From NCBI GenBank assembly GCA_019800895.1, contig JAHVKF010000004.1, positions 1-64,000 on the forward strand: a stretch of 64,000 nt of DNA, written 5' to 3'. A program made the position numbers and the translations under genes. This stretch comes from Halomonas denitrificans (GTDB lineage Bacteria; Pseudomonadota; Gammaproteobacteria; Xanthomonadales; Wenzhouxiangellaceae). Positions 1 to 8,295 of the stretch are shown here, one piece after another. The notes beneath the pieces were generated by a model that ran no database searches, was not told the origin of the DNA, and saw only the letters and a list, made by a program, of their open reading frames with translations. Within the stretch, counting starts at the first letter, position 1; each line of letters opens with the position of its first letter.

Positions 1-41
1 TGATGATCGCCGGCGGCCTGCAGGTTCGTCGGATGATCTGA
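1..41 (+). CDS. Possible 3' end of a gene entering from the left
   Basis: An open frame from position 3 runs to a TGA at 39-41 and would end a protein in MIAGGLQVRRMI. Twelve codons cannot identify a family. The main support is the strong rho-independent terminator about 54 bp downstream in the same orientation. It could equally be non-coding. Confidence 0.3.
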   Translation, partial: MIAGGLQVRRMI

Positions 42-94
42 CCGGTCAGCGGTCGCTGGCGACCGCGATCGATCGATTGATCGACTGCATCGAA

Positions 95-125
95 ACGGGC
101 GTCCCCAGGGGGCGCCCGTATTTTT
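95..125 (+). terminator. Rho-independent terminator
   Basis: An 11-bp stem (arms 95-105 and 109-119, with one G-T pair) closes a three-base loop and is followed directly by ATTTTT. It would terminate a transcript arriving from the left. It lies at the stop codon of the opposing hydrolase gene, so it separates two convergent units. Confidence 0.8.
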
Positions 126-1014
126 ATGGGCGTTCGCCCGGGTCGGTCGGATCGTCCGGTGCCGGGGCGGTTCCGTGGATGCGCGGCGCGAGGATCGCGG
201 CGGTGGCCGACGGACTTCGCATCCAGCCGAAGTGGTCGGCGCTTCGGCCCTGCGTTGAATCGGTGACGACATTACACGTTGCCGGCGCCGCGGTCAGCTT
301 GCCGAGCAGCCACTCCATCGACGCCCTGGGCACGAAGCGGTCGTGCTCCATGGCAACGACGTGGACCGGGAGCGCCAGCCGCGCCAGGGCAGGATCCTCG
401 TCGCGCGTAGGTCGTCCCCAGGCGTAGCGTCCGGTTCGACCGGTGCGGGCCCAGTCGAGCATGAGCTGCCGGGCCTCGGTTCCGGCGAACCCCAGCCGCT
501 TGCCCGGGTAGTAGCCGAGAACGCGGACGAGCGCCGGCAGGAGCGTCAGCATGGCGAGCAGGCCGATGCCGGCCGGAGCGGGGTAGCAGCGCCAGTAGGG
601 GGCGCCCCCGGCGACGAGTGCGAGCCCCTCGATGCGGCGGGGCGCGAGTGCCGCGGCGAGACAGGCCAGCTGCGAGCCTAGACTGTGGCCGCCGAGCCAC
701 AGGCCGCGGTGTCCCGCACCCTCGTGCGCCGCCGCGATCGCAGCGGGCAGGTCGAGATCGAGCAGTTCGTCGTAGCCCCAGTCGACGCCTCTACGAGCTC
801 GAAGCGAGGACGACCCGTTTCCGCGCCACTCGTGGAGCAGAACCCGCACGCCCCGTTCACCGAGCATTCGACCGAACGGAATCAGGTTGCGGGCGCTGAT
901 GCCCATGCCGGGCAGGAACAGCAGGGTCGGGCCTTCGTTCGGGCCGATCTCGATCAGCTCGAAACGGTGCCCGTCGTCCGCCTCCACGGCGACGGTGCGT
1001 TCTTCGTGCGCCAT
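124..1014 (-). CDS. Alpha/beta hydrolase
   Basis: A 296-aa protein of the alpha/beta hydrolase fold. An N-terminal strand is followed by an oxyanion-type stretch (LPGMG, near residue 35). The nucleophile elbow GGHSLG lies near residue 110 and gives the catalytic serine. A late His-Phe pair (ADHFGW, near residue 263) is the candidate catalytic histidine. There is no signal peptide, so it is probably cytoplasmic. ATG at 1014 is 5 bp downstream of the pldA stop, so the two genes are probably cotranscribed. The substrate cannot be told from sequence; pairing with a phospholipase suggests, but does not prove, an acyl-ester or lysolipid substrate. Confidence 0.85.
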   Translation of the reverse strand: MAHEERTVAVEADDGHRFELIEIGPNEGPTLLFLPGMGISARNLIPFGRMLGERGVRVLLHEWRGNGSSSLRARRGVDWGYDELLDLDLPAAIAAAHEGAGHRGLWLGGHSLGSQLACLAAALAPRRIEGLALVAGGAPYWRCYPAPAGIGLLAMLTLLPALVRVLGYYPGKRLGFAGTEARQLMLDWARTGRTGRYAWGRPTRDEDPALARLALPVHVVAMEHDRFVPRASMEWLLGKLTAAPATCNVVTDSTQGRSADHFGWMRSPSATAAILAPRIHGTAPAPDDPTDPGERP

Positions 1015-1019
1015 CGTCC

Positions 1020-2147
1020 CTATTGCACCAGCGAGATGCCGATGCCGATCGTCGTCTGTCGATGGTTGTAATCGATCAGTGTTTCGCCGTAGCCGCTGAA
1101 GACCTGAAGGTAGGCCTTGAGGTCACCGTACAGCGGGTAGTGCCAGTCGAACTGGACGGCACCCCGACGTTCGCCGGGGGCCCAGCGGCCCATCAGGCCG
1201 AAGTCGTGCCGGCCGCGCGACCAGTCGAAGCGGATGTCGCCCCAGCCCAGGTAGTCGTCGATGTCCGGGTTGTCGTCGTCGCTGCCGCGGACCGTCCACC
1301 ACGGACGCACCAGCAGGCGGTAGCGGCCCCGCTCGAAGCCGAAGGTGGCGTAGACCCGGTTCCAGCTGCGCGAAAGGGGGTCGGCCCGGCCATTGGACTG
1401 GTGCATGAAACCGAGGTTGACCATCCGCCAGCGCCAGCCCAGCAGGTCGACGCCCGTGCGGATGCTGGCGAAGAGTTCGGGGGAATAGTTGGTCTCGCGA
1501 AAGGGCTCCGACTCGACCGAGTTGTACGCCTGCCAGTTCGATTGCTGCGTATAGGCCGCCCACAGATCGACGTTGTCGCCGACCAGGTTGTCGGCGAACT
1601 TGGTCTTCAGGCTGAACTGGAACTTGACCTCGGCCTCGTTGATGCTGCGGGGAGACGGGGCGACCGCGCCGGGGAGGTCGACGAAGGGCGCCCGGTTCGG
1701 GCGATTGCTCCAGCGCACCGGCAGGAGGTAGACGGGTCGATGCCGCCGGAGGTGCAGCAGGCCGCCGTCGGTCGCATCGTCGAGTTCCCATTCTCGCGTC
1801 ATGGCCGAGCGCGTCAACGGCGTCTCGTCGTCGTCCGCGCTCGGCAGGGATTCCAGCCCCTGCTCGCCGGCGGCGGCCAGTCGACGTTCCTCGTCCAGCT
1901 CGATACGGGCCCGCTCCTCGGCGGAACGGGACACCTCGGCGCCCGGAAGGGCGTCATAGCAGGCCAGCCGGCGGTCCGGATCGTCCAGGCGGCGACAGGC
2001 ATCGACCGCCTGCGGTAGCGCGAGCGGTTCGATGGCGTCGTCGGGCGGGCTCGCGTCCCGGGCTGCGACGGCCGCCGGCAGGGCCAGGGCCGCGCACGCG
2101 ATCACGCGTGAAATTCGTGCAAAACGGGATTTGCGGATGGATTGCAT
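1020..2147 (-). CDS. pldA: Outer membrane phospholipase A (PldA-like)
   Basis: The start at 2147 gives 375 aa beginning with a signal peptide that ends AVAA. A short Cys-containing segment follows (RRLDDPDRRLACYD, around residues 52-65), a motif seen near the N-terminus of many envelope proteins of this group. The C-terminal two thirds is a PldA beta-barrel: HQSNG (near residue 255) matches the catalytic His-x-Ser-Asn segment of outer-membrane phospholipase A1, and strongly amphipathic strands follow to the terminal residues. The family hydrolyses phospholipids misplaced in the outer leaflet. The longer open frame upstream (to 2981) runs antisense through the neighbouring gene and has no support. 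First gene of a likely two-gene operon with the hydrolase. Confidence 0.9.
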   Translation of the reverse strand: MQSIRKSRFARISRVIACAALALPAAVAARDASPPDDAIEPLALPQAVDACRRLDDPDRRLACYDALPGAEVSRSAEERARIELDEERRLAAAGEQGLESLPSADDDETPLTRSAMTREWELDDATDGGLLHLRRHRPVYLLPVRWSNRPNRAPFVDLPGAVAPSPRSINEAEVKFQFSLKTKFADNLVGDNVDLWAAYTQQSNWQAYNSVESEPFRETNYSPELFASIRTGVDLLGWRWRMVNLGFMHQSNGRADPLSRSWNRVYATFGFERGRYRLLVRPWWTVRGSDDDNPDIDDYLGWGDIRFDWSRGRHDFGLMGRWAPGERRGAVQFDWHYPLYGDLKAYLQVFSGYGETLIDYNHRQTTIGIGISLVQ

Positions 2148-2243
2148 GTTGGAGTATGCTCCGAAGAAGCGCCTAGCGCGTGGGACCAGAAGAGCCACAG
2201 ACAGGACGAGTTGAACAGCCAAATATAAAGCGAGGGAAGCCCC

Positions 2244-3104
2244 ATGATACGGAAGTCCATCTTTGCCGCGGCCGCGATTTCGCTGGCCGTCAGTGCAGTT
2301 GCTCAGGAGCCGAAGGATCCACCGTCGTCCGGCAACAGCGTAGAGCCCGGAACCCAGGGCGTCGTCGGTGACAACTTCGGATACACGTTTTCGGATTCGA
2401 GCGGTGCGACCTGCCAGTTCGATTTCGTCGATATCTCCGCATCCGGCGCGCCGACCTTCAGCGGGGACGACGTCGCTTCGGCCCCGATCCCGATCCCGAC
2501 CGATTTCGATTTCTACGGGACCCAGGTCACCGAACTCGTGATGGCGTCCAACGGCTACCTGTCGACCGACAACACCGATACCGGTCCCGACCTGTCGAAC
2601 GACTGTCCGCTCCCTGCGACGCCGAGCACCGGCGGCGGAGCCCGCATCTACCCGATGCACGACGACCTGATCTCGGACGGTTTCTACGAGTACTTCGCCA
2701 ACTGCCCCCGCCCGTCGGACCAGTTCCCGGTCAGCGGTCTGGGCTGCCACGTGTTCCAGTGGAACAACGTGACCCACTTCGGCGGCGGCGGTCCGTGGTC
2801 CTTCCAGGCCATCCTGTATGACGACAGCTACGAAATCGTCTTCCAGCACCTGGCCGGCAACCCGGAAGACGGTTCCGGTTCGACCACCGGCATCCAGAAC
2901 GCCGCGGCCGATGACGGATTGACCTACGCCTGCAATACCGCGGGCACCGTGGTCGCCGACACGGCTCAGTGCTTCGTGCACCCGGCGCCGTCGGCGCGAG
3001 GTGTGGGTGTGCCGGTACCGACCATGAGCCGCTACGGCTTCGTGGCCCTGGTGCTGGTGCTGATGGCCCTCGGTGGAATCATGCTGGTGCGCCGTACCGG
3101 CTGA
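2244..3104 (+). CDS. Secreted protein with IPTL-CTERM-like tail
   Basis: A 286-aa exported protein of unknown function. Residues 1-21 form a signal peptide ending AVAQ. The body is acidic, Gly/Ser/Asp-rich and has six or more cysteines. It contains a stretch like the nidogen/galactose-binding type beta-sandwich modules (DFDFYGTQVTELVMASNGYL, about residues 90-109), but the family is not certain. The C-terminus is VPVPTMSRYGF, a hydrophobic helix and RRTG. This is the tripartite pattern of IPTL-CTERM sorting signals (short motif, membrane span, basic end), thought to be handled by exosortase H-type enzymes. A good RBS (AGGGAAG) precedes ATG 2244. Divergent from pldA; ends at its own terminator. 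Confidence 0.8.
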   Translation: MIRKSIFAAAAISLAVSAVAQEPKDPPSSGNSVEPGTQGVVGDNFGYTFSDSSGATCQFDFVDISASGAPTFSGDDVASAPIPIPTDFDFYGTQVTELVMASNGYLSTDNTDTGPDLSNDCPLPATPSTGGGARIYPMHDDLISDGFYEYFANCPRPSDQFPVSGLGCHVFQWNNVTHFGGGGPWSFQAILYDDSYEIVFQHLAGNPEDGSGSTTGIQNAAADDGLTYACNTAGTVVADTAQCFVHPAPSARGVGVPVPTMSRYGFVALVLVLMALGGIMLVRRTG

Positions 3105-3130
3105 TCCCGCCTCACCCGTAGTTCATGTAG

Positions 3131-3160
3131 AGCCCCGGCGCCTCGCCGGGGCTTTTTCTT
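3131..3160 (+). terminator. Rho-independent terminator after the secreted protein
   Basis: Arms AGCCCCGGCG (3131-3140) and CGCCGGGGCT (3143-3152, overlapping into the T run) form a near-perfect hairpin followed by TTTTTCTT. It is 27 bp after the stop at 3104. Confidence 0.85.
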
Positions 3161-3203
3161 GTCCGGACCGGTCCGAATCCTGCAGCGGAACTGCGCATGA
3201 AAA

Positions 3204-3226
3204 AACCCCGGCGGACGGCCGGGGTT
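3204..3226 (-). terminator. Terminator downstream of tRNA-Val
   Basis: The hairpin AACCCCGG...CCGGGGTT is preceded on the + strand by a run of A (3200-3205), which reads as a T tract on the minus strand. It sits 13 bp beyond the tRNA 3' end, which is where a tRNA terminator is expected. Confidence 0.75.
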
Positions 3227-3238
3227 CTTTCGGGGTGA

Positions 3239-3313
3239 TGGTGGGCGATGCTGGGTTCGAACCAGCGACCCCTGCCGTGTGAAGGCAGTGCTCTCCCGCT
3301 GAGCTAATCGCCC
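3239..3313 (-). tRNA. tRNA-Val (anticodon CAC)
   Basis: Read on the minus strand, the acceptor stem GGGCGAT (3313-3307) pairs with ATCGCCC (3249-3243). Discriminator A and an encoded CCA (3241-3239) follow. The anticodon stem-loop is CTGCC-TTCACAC-GGCAG, giving anticodon CAC, which reads GUG valine. The T-loop GTTCGAA is canonical. A TACACT -10-like hexamer lies about 14 bp upstream (3332-3327). Confidence 0.95.
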
Positions 3314-3366
3314 GAAATGGCCGCATAGTGTACCGAAATTCCGCCGCGATGGGCAGTCCGTGCGCC

Positions 3367-6300
3367 TCAGCGTTTTCCGAACAGCACGCTGTAGAGCGCA
3401 GGAATCACCAGCAGCGTCAGCGCGGTCGACATCACAAGGCCGGAGATGATCGCCCAGGCCATCGGAGGCCACAGCGTCGATTCGGTCAGCACCAGAGGCA
3501 GCAGGCCGAGCACCGTCGTGGTCGTGGTCATCAGGATCGGCCGCGTCCGTCGTTCGATCGCCGCCCGGATGGCGTCCTGGGCACTGTGCCGGTTTTCGTG
3601 TCGTTCCCGCTCGGCCCGATCCAGCAGAACGATGGCATTGTTGACGACGATGCCGACCAGTGCCACGACGCCGAGCATCGCGGTGAAGCCGAACGGTTGG
3701 CCGGCCAGAAGCAGGCCGGGCACCACACCGACCGCCGCCAGCGGCACGGTGACCAGGACCAGCGCGGTCAGGCGGAACGAATTGAACTGCCACAGCAGGA
3801 ATGCGAGCAGCAGGACCGCGCCGATCGGAAGGGCGGAGAACAGCGCGGAGTTCGCGTCGCCGGCCTCGGCGGCCGCGCCGCCGATCGCCAGGCGGACTCC
3901 GTCCGGCAGCGTTTCGTCGCGCATCGCCCGCTCGAAGGCATCGAGCACGGTGTAGACCGTCACGTCGTCGGCGGTCTCGGCCAGCACCGAAGTCAAGCGC
4001 TGAAGGTCGCGGTGCTCGATGACCGCCGGCTGGAAGCCGATCGCGGGGCGAACGAACTGGGCCAGGGGGACGGTGCGACCATCCGGAGTGGCGACCTCCA
4101 GCCCGGCCAGCGCCTCGGCCGCGAAGGCCTCGCCTTCCGGTGCTCGCAGGCGCATGTCGATCGGGTCGGTACCGGCGCGCCAGACCGAAAAGGAACGGCC
4201 CAGCGATGCGTCGGCCAGCAATCGCGCGACCTTCGCCCGGGTCACGCCGAAACGCTGGGCCTCGGCGATGTCGATCTCGAAGTCCAGCGACGGGATCCCG
4301 GTGCCGAGCTTGTGGCGCACGTCCTCGGCGCCGGGCACGCTTCGGAGCACCCGCATCACCAGCAGGGCTGCTTCGTGCAGCGCGTCCGGATCGCGCCCGT
4401 ACAGCCGAAGCTCGACCGGCGCGTCGATCGGCGGGCCCTGGCCGAGTCGGTGGGCGATGACCTGGGCTTCGGGAATCGACCGGGGCGCGATGCGGCGGAT
4501 GTCGTGCATCAGGTCCGGGAGGTCGGCCGAGTCGCGAGAGATGACGACCAGGCGGGCGAGATGCGGCGATGCGGGAATGCCGATCAGGTTGTAGTAGAAC
4601 CGCGGTCCGCTGAAGCCGGCGAAGACATGGACGGCCTCGACGTCCTCGCGCTCGCGCAGCTGGCCGGCGAGGCCGCGCGCCTGCAGCGCCGAATAGGTGG
4701 TCCGCGTGCCCTCGGGGAACCGCAGGTCGACGATCAGTTGATTACGGTCGGTCGATGGAAAGAAGTCGCGCGGCAGGAACTGGGCCAGCGTTGCGGCGAC
4801 GCCGAGCAGCAGCGCAGCGGCGATCAGGACCCGCCCGGGCCGGCCGGTGGCGATTCCGCCGAGACGCCGGCCGATCCGCTCGAAGCGCGAGGCGCGCCGG
4901 TCGGTGCCCGGGTTCGCGTGCAACACGATCGCGCCGGACAGGGGGGTGACGGTCAGCGCGTAGACGAGGCTCACGGTCAGCACCAGCATGACCATGATCG
5001 GAATGCCGCGCGTGAAGTCGGCCGTGTCGCCGCGTGACAGGAGCAACGGCGTGAACGCCGCCAGCGTGGTGCCCGTGGCGGCGGTCAGCGGGCCGGCCAG
5101 TTCGCGCACGGCACGTGCTCCCGCGGCGGCGCGGCGCAGGCCGCGATCGAGATGGTACTGGAGGTTTTCGGCCATCACGATGGCGTTGTCGACCAGCATC
5201 CCGAGGGCGATCACCATGCCGGCGATCGCCATCTGGTGCAGCACGCCGCCGCCGATCGCGAACAGCGCGAGTGCACTGAACGTGACCAGCGGCAGGAGGC
5301 TGGCGACGAGCAGGCCCAGGCGCAGGCCCATGAACAGCAGAAGCACCACTGCGACGGTCACGACGCCGATGACCAGCGATCGTCCGAGTTCGGACAGGCG
5401 CTGTTCGACCCAGCGCGGTTGGTAGAACATCTCTTCGATGACCAGCGGCTCGTAGCGCGGCCGGATGCGTTCGATCAATGCGCGGACGTCGCGGCCGAAC
5501 TCGACCGCATTGACCCGGTTGTCGGGAATCACGATGCCGAGCCCGATCGCCGGCCGGCCGTCGATCCACATCCGCTCGGTCGCCGGCTCGCGCGGCACGA
5601 TCGACACCGAGGCGATGTCCGAAAGCGGCACCAGCGCCCCGTCGGCGAGTTCGATCGGCGTGGCGGCCAGCTCGTCGAGCGAATCGAAGTCGCTGGACGG
5701 GTTGACCAGCAGCGATCGTCCGTCCACGTCGAGGCTTCCTCCCGCGACCGTCCGGTTGCGCTCGGCCAGCTGGGCGATCAGGGCGTCCGGGCCCAGGCCG
5801 ACGGCGCTCGCCCGGGACGGGTCGAGCTGGATCAGCAGTTGCTCGCCGGGGTCGGCCAGCAGTTCGATCCGCGCGATGTCGCGCAGGCCGAACAGGTCGC
5901 GTCGAATCGATCGGGCCGCGTCCAGGCGAACCAGTGGATCGTCGCTGCCGGTGATCGCGAGCACGATCCCGTGGGCGTCCATGGATCGATCGTCGAGCTC
6001 GATCGTCCCGGCCTCGGGCGGAATTCTCTGCTGGGCCCGATCCAGGGCGACGCGCACCCGGTCCCAGGCGCTTCCGGTGTCGTAGACGTGCTGTCCCAGG
6101 CCCACGGTCAGCACGGCGACGCCGAGTCGCGCCGCACCGATGATCTCGTGGACCTCCTCGACCTGCGCCAGCTCCTCTTCCACCGGGTTCAGCACCAGCC
6201 GCTCCACCTCGGCCGGCTCGGCGCCCGGCCACTGCACGACGACCTGCGCATAGCGGTAGGGAAAGAAGGGATCTTCCTGGCGGTTCATGCCGAACCACGC

Positions 6301-6381
6301 GGCCGCGCCGATCAGCGAAAGCAGCAGCACCGTGGCCAGCACCAGCCGGCGGCGCTCCAGGGCCGCATTCAGCCAGCTCAC
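3367..6381 (-). CDS. RND-family efflux pump permease (AcrB-like)
   Basis: A 1004-aa inner-membrane transporter of the resistance-nodulation-division family, usual length. TM1 is near residues 12-30. Two large periplasmic halves are each followed by a block of TM helices (about 335-500 and 840-1000), with the expected internal duplication. The TM4 segment GMLVDNAIVMAEN carries Asp-Asn where AcrB has the Asp-Asp proton-relay pair, a variant common outside the AcrB core. GTG at 6381 overlaps the adaptor's TGA (GTGA), so translation is coupled. It would use the proton gradient to export drugs or lipids with the adjacent adaptor. No outer-membrane factor gene is present here, so a TolC-type protein must be encoded elsewhere. 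Confidence 0.93.
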   Translation of the reverse strand: MSWLNAALERRRLVLATVLLLSLIGAAAWFGMNRQEDPFFPYRYAQVVVQWPGAEPAEVERLVLNPVEEELAQVEEVHEIIGAARLGVAVLTVGLGQHVYDTGSAWDRVRVALDRAQQRIPPEAGTIELDDRSMDAHGIVLAITGSDDPLVRLDAARSIRRDLFGLRDIARIELLADPGEQLLIQLDPSRASAVGLGPDALIAQLAERNRTVAGGSLDVDGRSLLVNPSSDFDSLDELAATPIELADGALVPLSDIASVSIVPREPATERMWIDGRPAIGLGIVIPDNRVNAVEFGRDVRALIERIRPRYEPLVIEEMFYQPRWVEQRLSELGRSLVIGVVTVAVVLLLFMGLRLGLLVASLLPLVTFSALALFAIGGGVLHQMAIAGMVIALGMLVDNAIVMAENLQYHLDRGLRRAAAGARAVRELAGPLTAATGTTLAAFTPLLLSRGDTADFTRGIPIMVMLVLTVSLVYALTVTPLSGAIVLHANPGTDRRASRFERIGRRLGGIATGRPGRVLIAAALLLGVAATLAQFLPRDFFPSTDRNQLIVDLRFPEGTRTTYSALQARGLAGQLREREDVEAVHVFAGFSGPRFYYNLIGIPASPHLARLVVISRDSADLPDLMHDIRRIAPRSIPEAQVIAHRLGQGPPIDAPVELRLYGRDPDALHEAALLVMRVLRSVPGAEDVRHKLGTGIPSLDFEIDIAEAQRFGVTRAKVARLLADASLGRSFSVWRAGTDPIDMRLRAPEGEAFAAEALAGLEVATPDGRTVPLAQFVRPAIGFQPAVIEHRDLQRLTSVLAETADDVTVYTVLDAFERAMRDETLPDGVRLAIGGAAAEAGDANSALFSALPIGAVLLLAFLLWQFNSFRLTALVLVTVPLAAVGVVPGLLLAGQPFGFTAMLGVVALVGIVVNNAIVLLDRAERERHENRHSAQDAIRAAIERRTRPILMTTTTTVLGLLPLVLTESTLWPPMAWAIISGLVMSTALTLLVIPALYSVLFGKR

Positions 6382-7505
6382 GGCAGCACCCGGACCGGTT
6401 CCCCGTCGAGCAGCTGCGACTGACCGCTGACGATCACCCGATCACCGGGCGCGAGGTCGCCGAACACGGTCACGTGACGGCCCTGCAGTCGCCCCACCTG
6501 GACCGCGACCGACTCGGCGCGGCCGTCGCGAACCCGGAAGACGCGATGGATCGCGGTCCCGGGATTGACCACCGCCGAGAGCGGCACGGCCATGCCGGGG
6601 CGGGCAGCGAAGTCGAGCGAGATTTCGACGGGATCGCCGGGCGCGAAGCCGTCGGCGCCCACGAGCGTGAAAACGGCCGGCGCCGTGCGGCCGGGCGATG
6701 CGCGGCCGAGGGAGGCGAGCCGGGCATCGGTGGTCGCGCCGTCGGTGACGCGCCGAACCGCCCGACCGGGCAGTTCGGTGCGGAGGCCGGACGCGCGCTG
6801 CGCCGGCAGCCGGACCTCGATCTCGAGTGCGGTGGTGTCGACCAGGTCGACGATCGCCTGGCCGGCGGCGGCGAAGTCGCCTGGTTCGAGGTGCGTTTCG
6901 GCGATCCGACCGGCAAAGGGCGCGCGCAGGGCGGCTTCGTCGAGTTGTGCGATCGCTTCGTCGAGGCGTGCCCGGGCCTGGTCTCGCGCGGCGGCGGCGG
7001 CGTCGCGCTGGGCGCGCACCTGCTCGAGGTCGTCGGCGGCGACCAGCTCGCGTTCCACCAGTCGCGCCTGGCGCTCCGTGTCCCGTTCGAGCTGGGCCAG
7101 TCGCGTCTCGGCCTCGGCCAGCGCGCCGCGTGCGGCTGCGACCCCGGGCTGCAGGCGCGGATTGTCGAGCACCGCGAGCAACTGGCCGGCCTCGACCGCA
7201 TCGCCTCGCTCGACCCGGCGTTCGGCCAGGGTTCCCGCCTGCAGGAACGACAGCGTCGCGCGCCGGGTCGCCCGGGTCACACCGGGAAAGCGAATCGTCT
7301 CCACCGCCGGGACTTCGATCACCGGGGCCGCTTCGACGGGGCGGGGCGGCGGGCTCGCCGCGGCCTGCGGTTCCTCCGACTCGCTGCACCCGGCGGCCGC
7401 CAGCAGTGCGGTCAGGAGTGCGATGGACAGGACGGCGGACGCGATCGGCTTCGAATGGAACGAACTGGTCGGCCGGTCAGCAATCGGGGGAACGCGGGCG
7501 GTCAT
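6378..7505 (-). CDS. RND efflux periplasmic adaptor lipoprotein
   Basis: A 375-aa membrane-fusion protein. The N-terminus is hydrophobic (residues 20-38) and ends in a lipobox (AAAGC, Cys about 39), so it is probably lipid-anchored in the inner membrane and reaches into the periplasm. The biotinyl-lipoyl half motifs flank an alpha-helical hairpin rich in Ala, Glu, Arg and Gln (about residues 105-190); beta-barrel and membrane-proximal domains follow. It is the second gene of the tetR-adaptor-pump operon: ATG 7505 is 22 bp after the tetR stop, and its TGA overlaps the pump start. A TetR-type palindrome lies inside its first codons (7466-7479), which is unusual. Confidence 0.92.
   Translation of the reverse strand: MTARVPPIADRPTSSFHSKPIASAVLSIALLTALLAAAGCSESEEPQAAASPPPRPVEAAPVIEVPAVETIRFPGVTRATRRATLSFLQAGTLAERRVERGDAVEAGQLLAVLDNPRLQPGVAAARGALAEAETRLAQLERDTERQARLVERELVAADDLEQVRAQRDAAAAARDQARARLDEAIAQLDEAALRAPFAGRIAETHLEPGDFAAAGQAIVDLVDTTALEIEVRLPAQRASGLRTELPGRAVRRVTDGATTDARLASLGRASPGRTAPAVFTLVGADGFAPGDPVEISLDFAARPGMAVPLSAVVNPGTAIHRVFRVRDGRAESVAVQVGRLQGRHVTVFGDLAPGDRVIVSGQSQLLDGEPVRVLP
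7466..7479. promoter_or_regulatory. Second TetR-type palindrome, inside the adaptor 5' end
   Basis: TGGTCGGCCGGTCA is a purine/pyrimidine-symmetric palindrome around CGGCCG. It matches the palindrome upstream of tetR (8172-8185) at 13 of 14 positions; the shared flanks AC before and CA after strengthen the match. It lies 26-39 nt inside the adaptor coding region. It may control an internal promoter or act as a roadblock. Confidence 0.5.
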
Positions 7506-7527
7506 CGGCTTCGGTCCTCGAACGGGG

Positions 7528-8151
7528 TCAGTGGGTTGCGCTGCGCGGGCCGTCGGGCGACAGGCCGTCCATGTAGATCTTCAGGAAGTCGTCCAGGAAC
7601 TCGTCGTCGGAGCCCATCCCCGGCCACTGGCCGTGGTGGGTGCGCGCCTGGAACCACTGGGTGCAGACCAGGATGAAGAGCGTGACCACGTGAACGGGGT
7701 TGACGTCGTCGCGAAACACGCCGCCTTCCTGGGCCTGGCGGACGCGCTGGGCGCCGAGGCGGACCAGCTCGGCATCCATCTCGCCGCAGGTGGTGTCGCC
7801 TTCCATGTGGGTCCAGGCCAGCAGTCGGGCGACCTGCGGGTTGTCCTGCAGGAACCGGAAATACTTGACCACCCCGTCGCGCAGCAGGCGGCCGTCCGGT
7901 GCGCCGGCCTGCTCGAGTTCCTGCTTCTGTTCGGCCGCGTACTGGGCCAGCGCCTGCTCCTTGGTCGCCTCCCAAAGCGCGTCCTTGGAGCCGAAGTGAT
8001 GATGGATCAGGCTCTTGGTCACGCCGCTCTTCTCGGCGATCTGTCGCATCGACACGTCGGCGAAGCCGTTTTCGACGAACAGGTCGAGTGCGGCGGCCAG
8101 GATCTGGCGGCGGGTCAGGTCCGGATCACGGGTTGCGGTGGCGGTATTCAT
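7528..8151 (-). CDS. TetR-family transcriptional regulator
   Basis: A 207-aa regulator. The N-terminal TetR helix-turn-helix is clear: the segment from residue 14 (RRQILAAALDLFVENGF) leads to the recognition helix region SGVTKSLIHHHFGSKDALW (about residues 41-59). The C-terminal ligand-binding half is helical and divergent. ATG 8151 is chosen because the 28 extra residues in the longer frame cross the operator and are Pro/Arg-rich. It is the first gene of the operon with the adaptor and pump, so it is presumably an autorepressor released by a pump substrate. The palindrome at 8172-8185, 20 bp upstream of the start, is the probable operator. Confidence 0.92.
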   Translation of the reverse strand: MNTATATRDPDLTRRQILAAALDLFVENGFADVSMRQIAEKSGVTKSLIHHHFGSKDALWEATKEQALAQYAAEQKQELEQAGAPDGRLLRDGVVKYFRFLQDNPQVARLLAWTHMEGDTTCGEMDAELVRLGAQRVRQAQEGGVFRDDVNPVHVVTLFILVCTQWFQARTHHGQWPGMGSDDEFLDDFLKIYMDGLSPDGPRSATH

Positions 8152-8171
8152 GCGGCAAGTCTCGCATGAAC

Positions 8172-8185
8172 TGGCCGGCCGGTCA
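8172..8185. promoter_or_regulatory. Probable TetR operator upstream of the efflux operon
   Basis: TGGCCGGCCGGTCA is a palindrome with only two asymmetric positions. It lies in the 144-bp region between divergent tetR (8151) and the VKOR gene (8296), close to the tetR start where a promoter would be. A nearly identical copy occurs at 7466-7479. Confidence 0.6.
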
Positions 8186-8295
8186 ATTCCGACGTTGCAG
8201 GGCCGAGGCCGGAACCGCCACGCAGTGGGCGACACGCCGGGACCGCTTGAGTAGACTGGTCCGCCTGTCGAATTGTCGAACCACGAGACCCGCCC

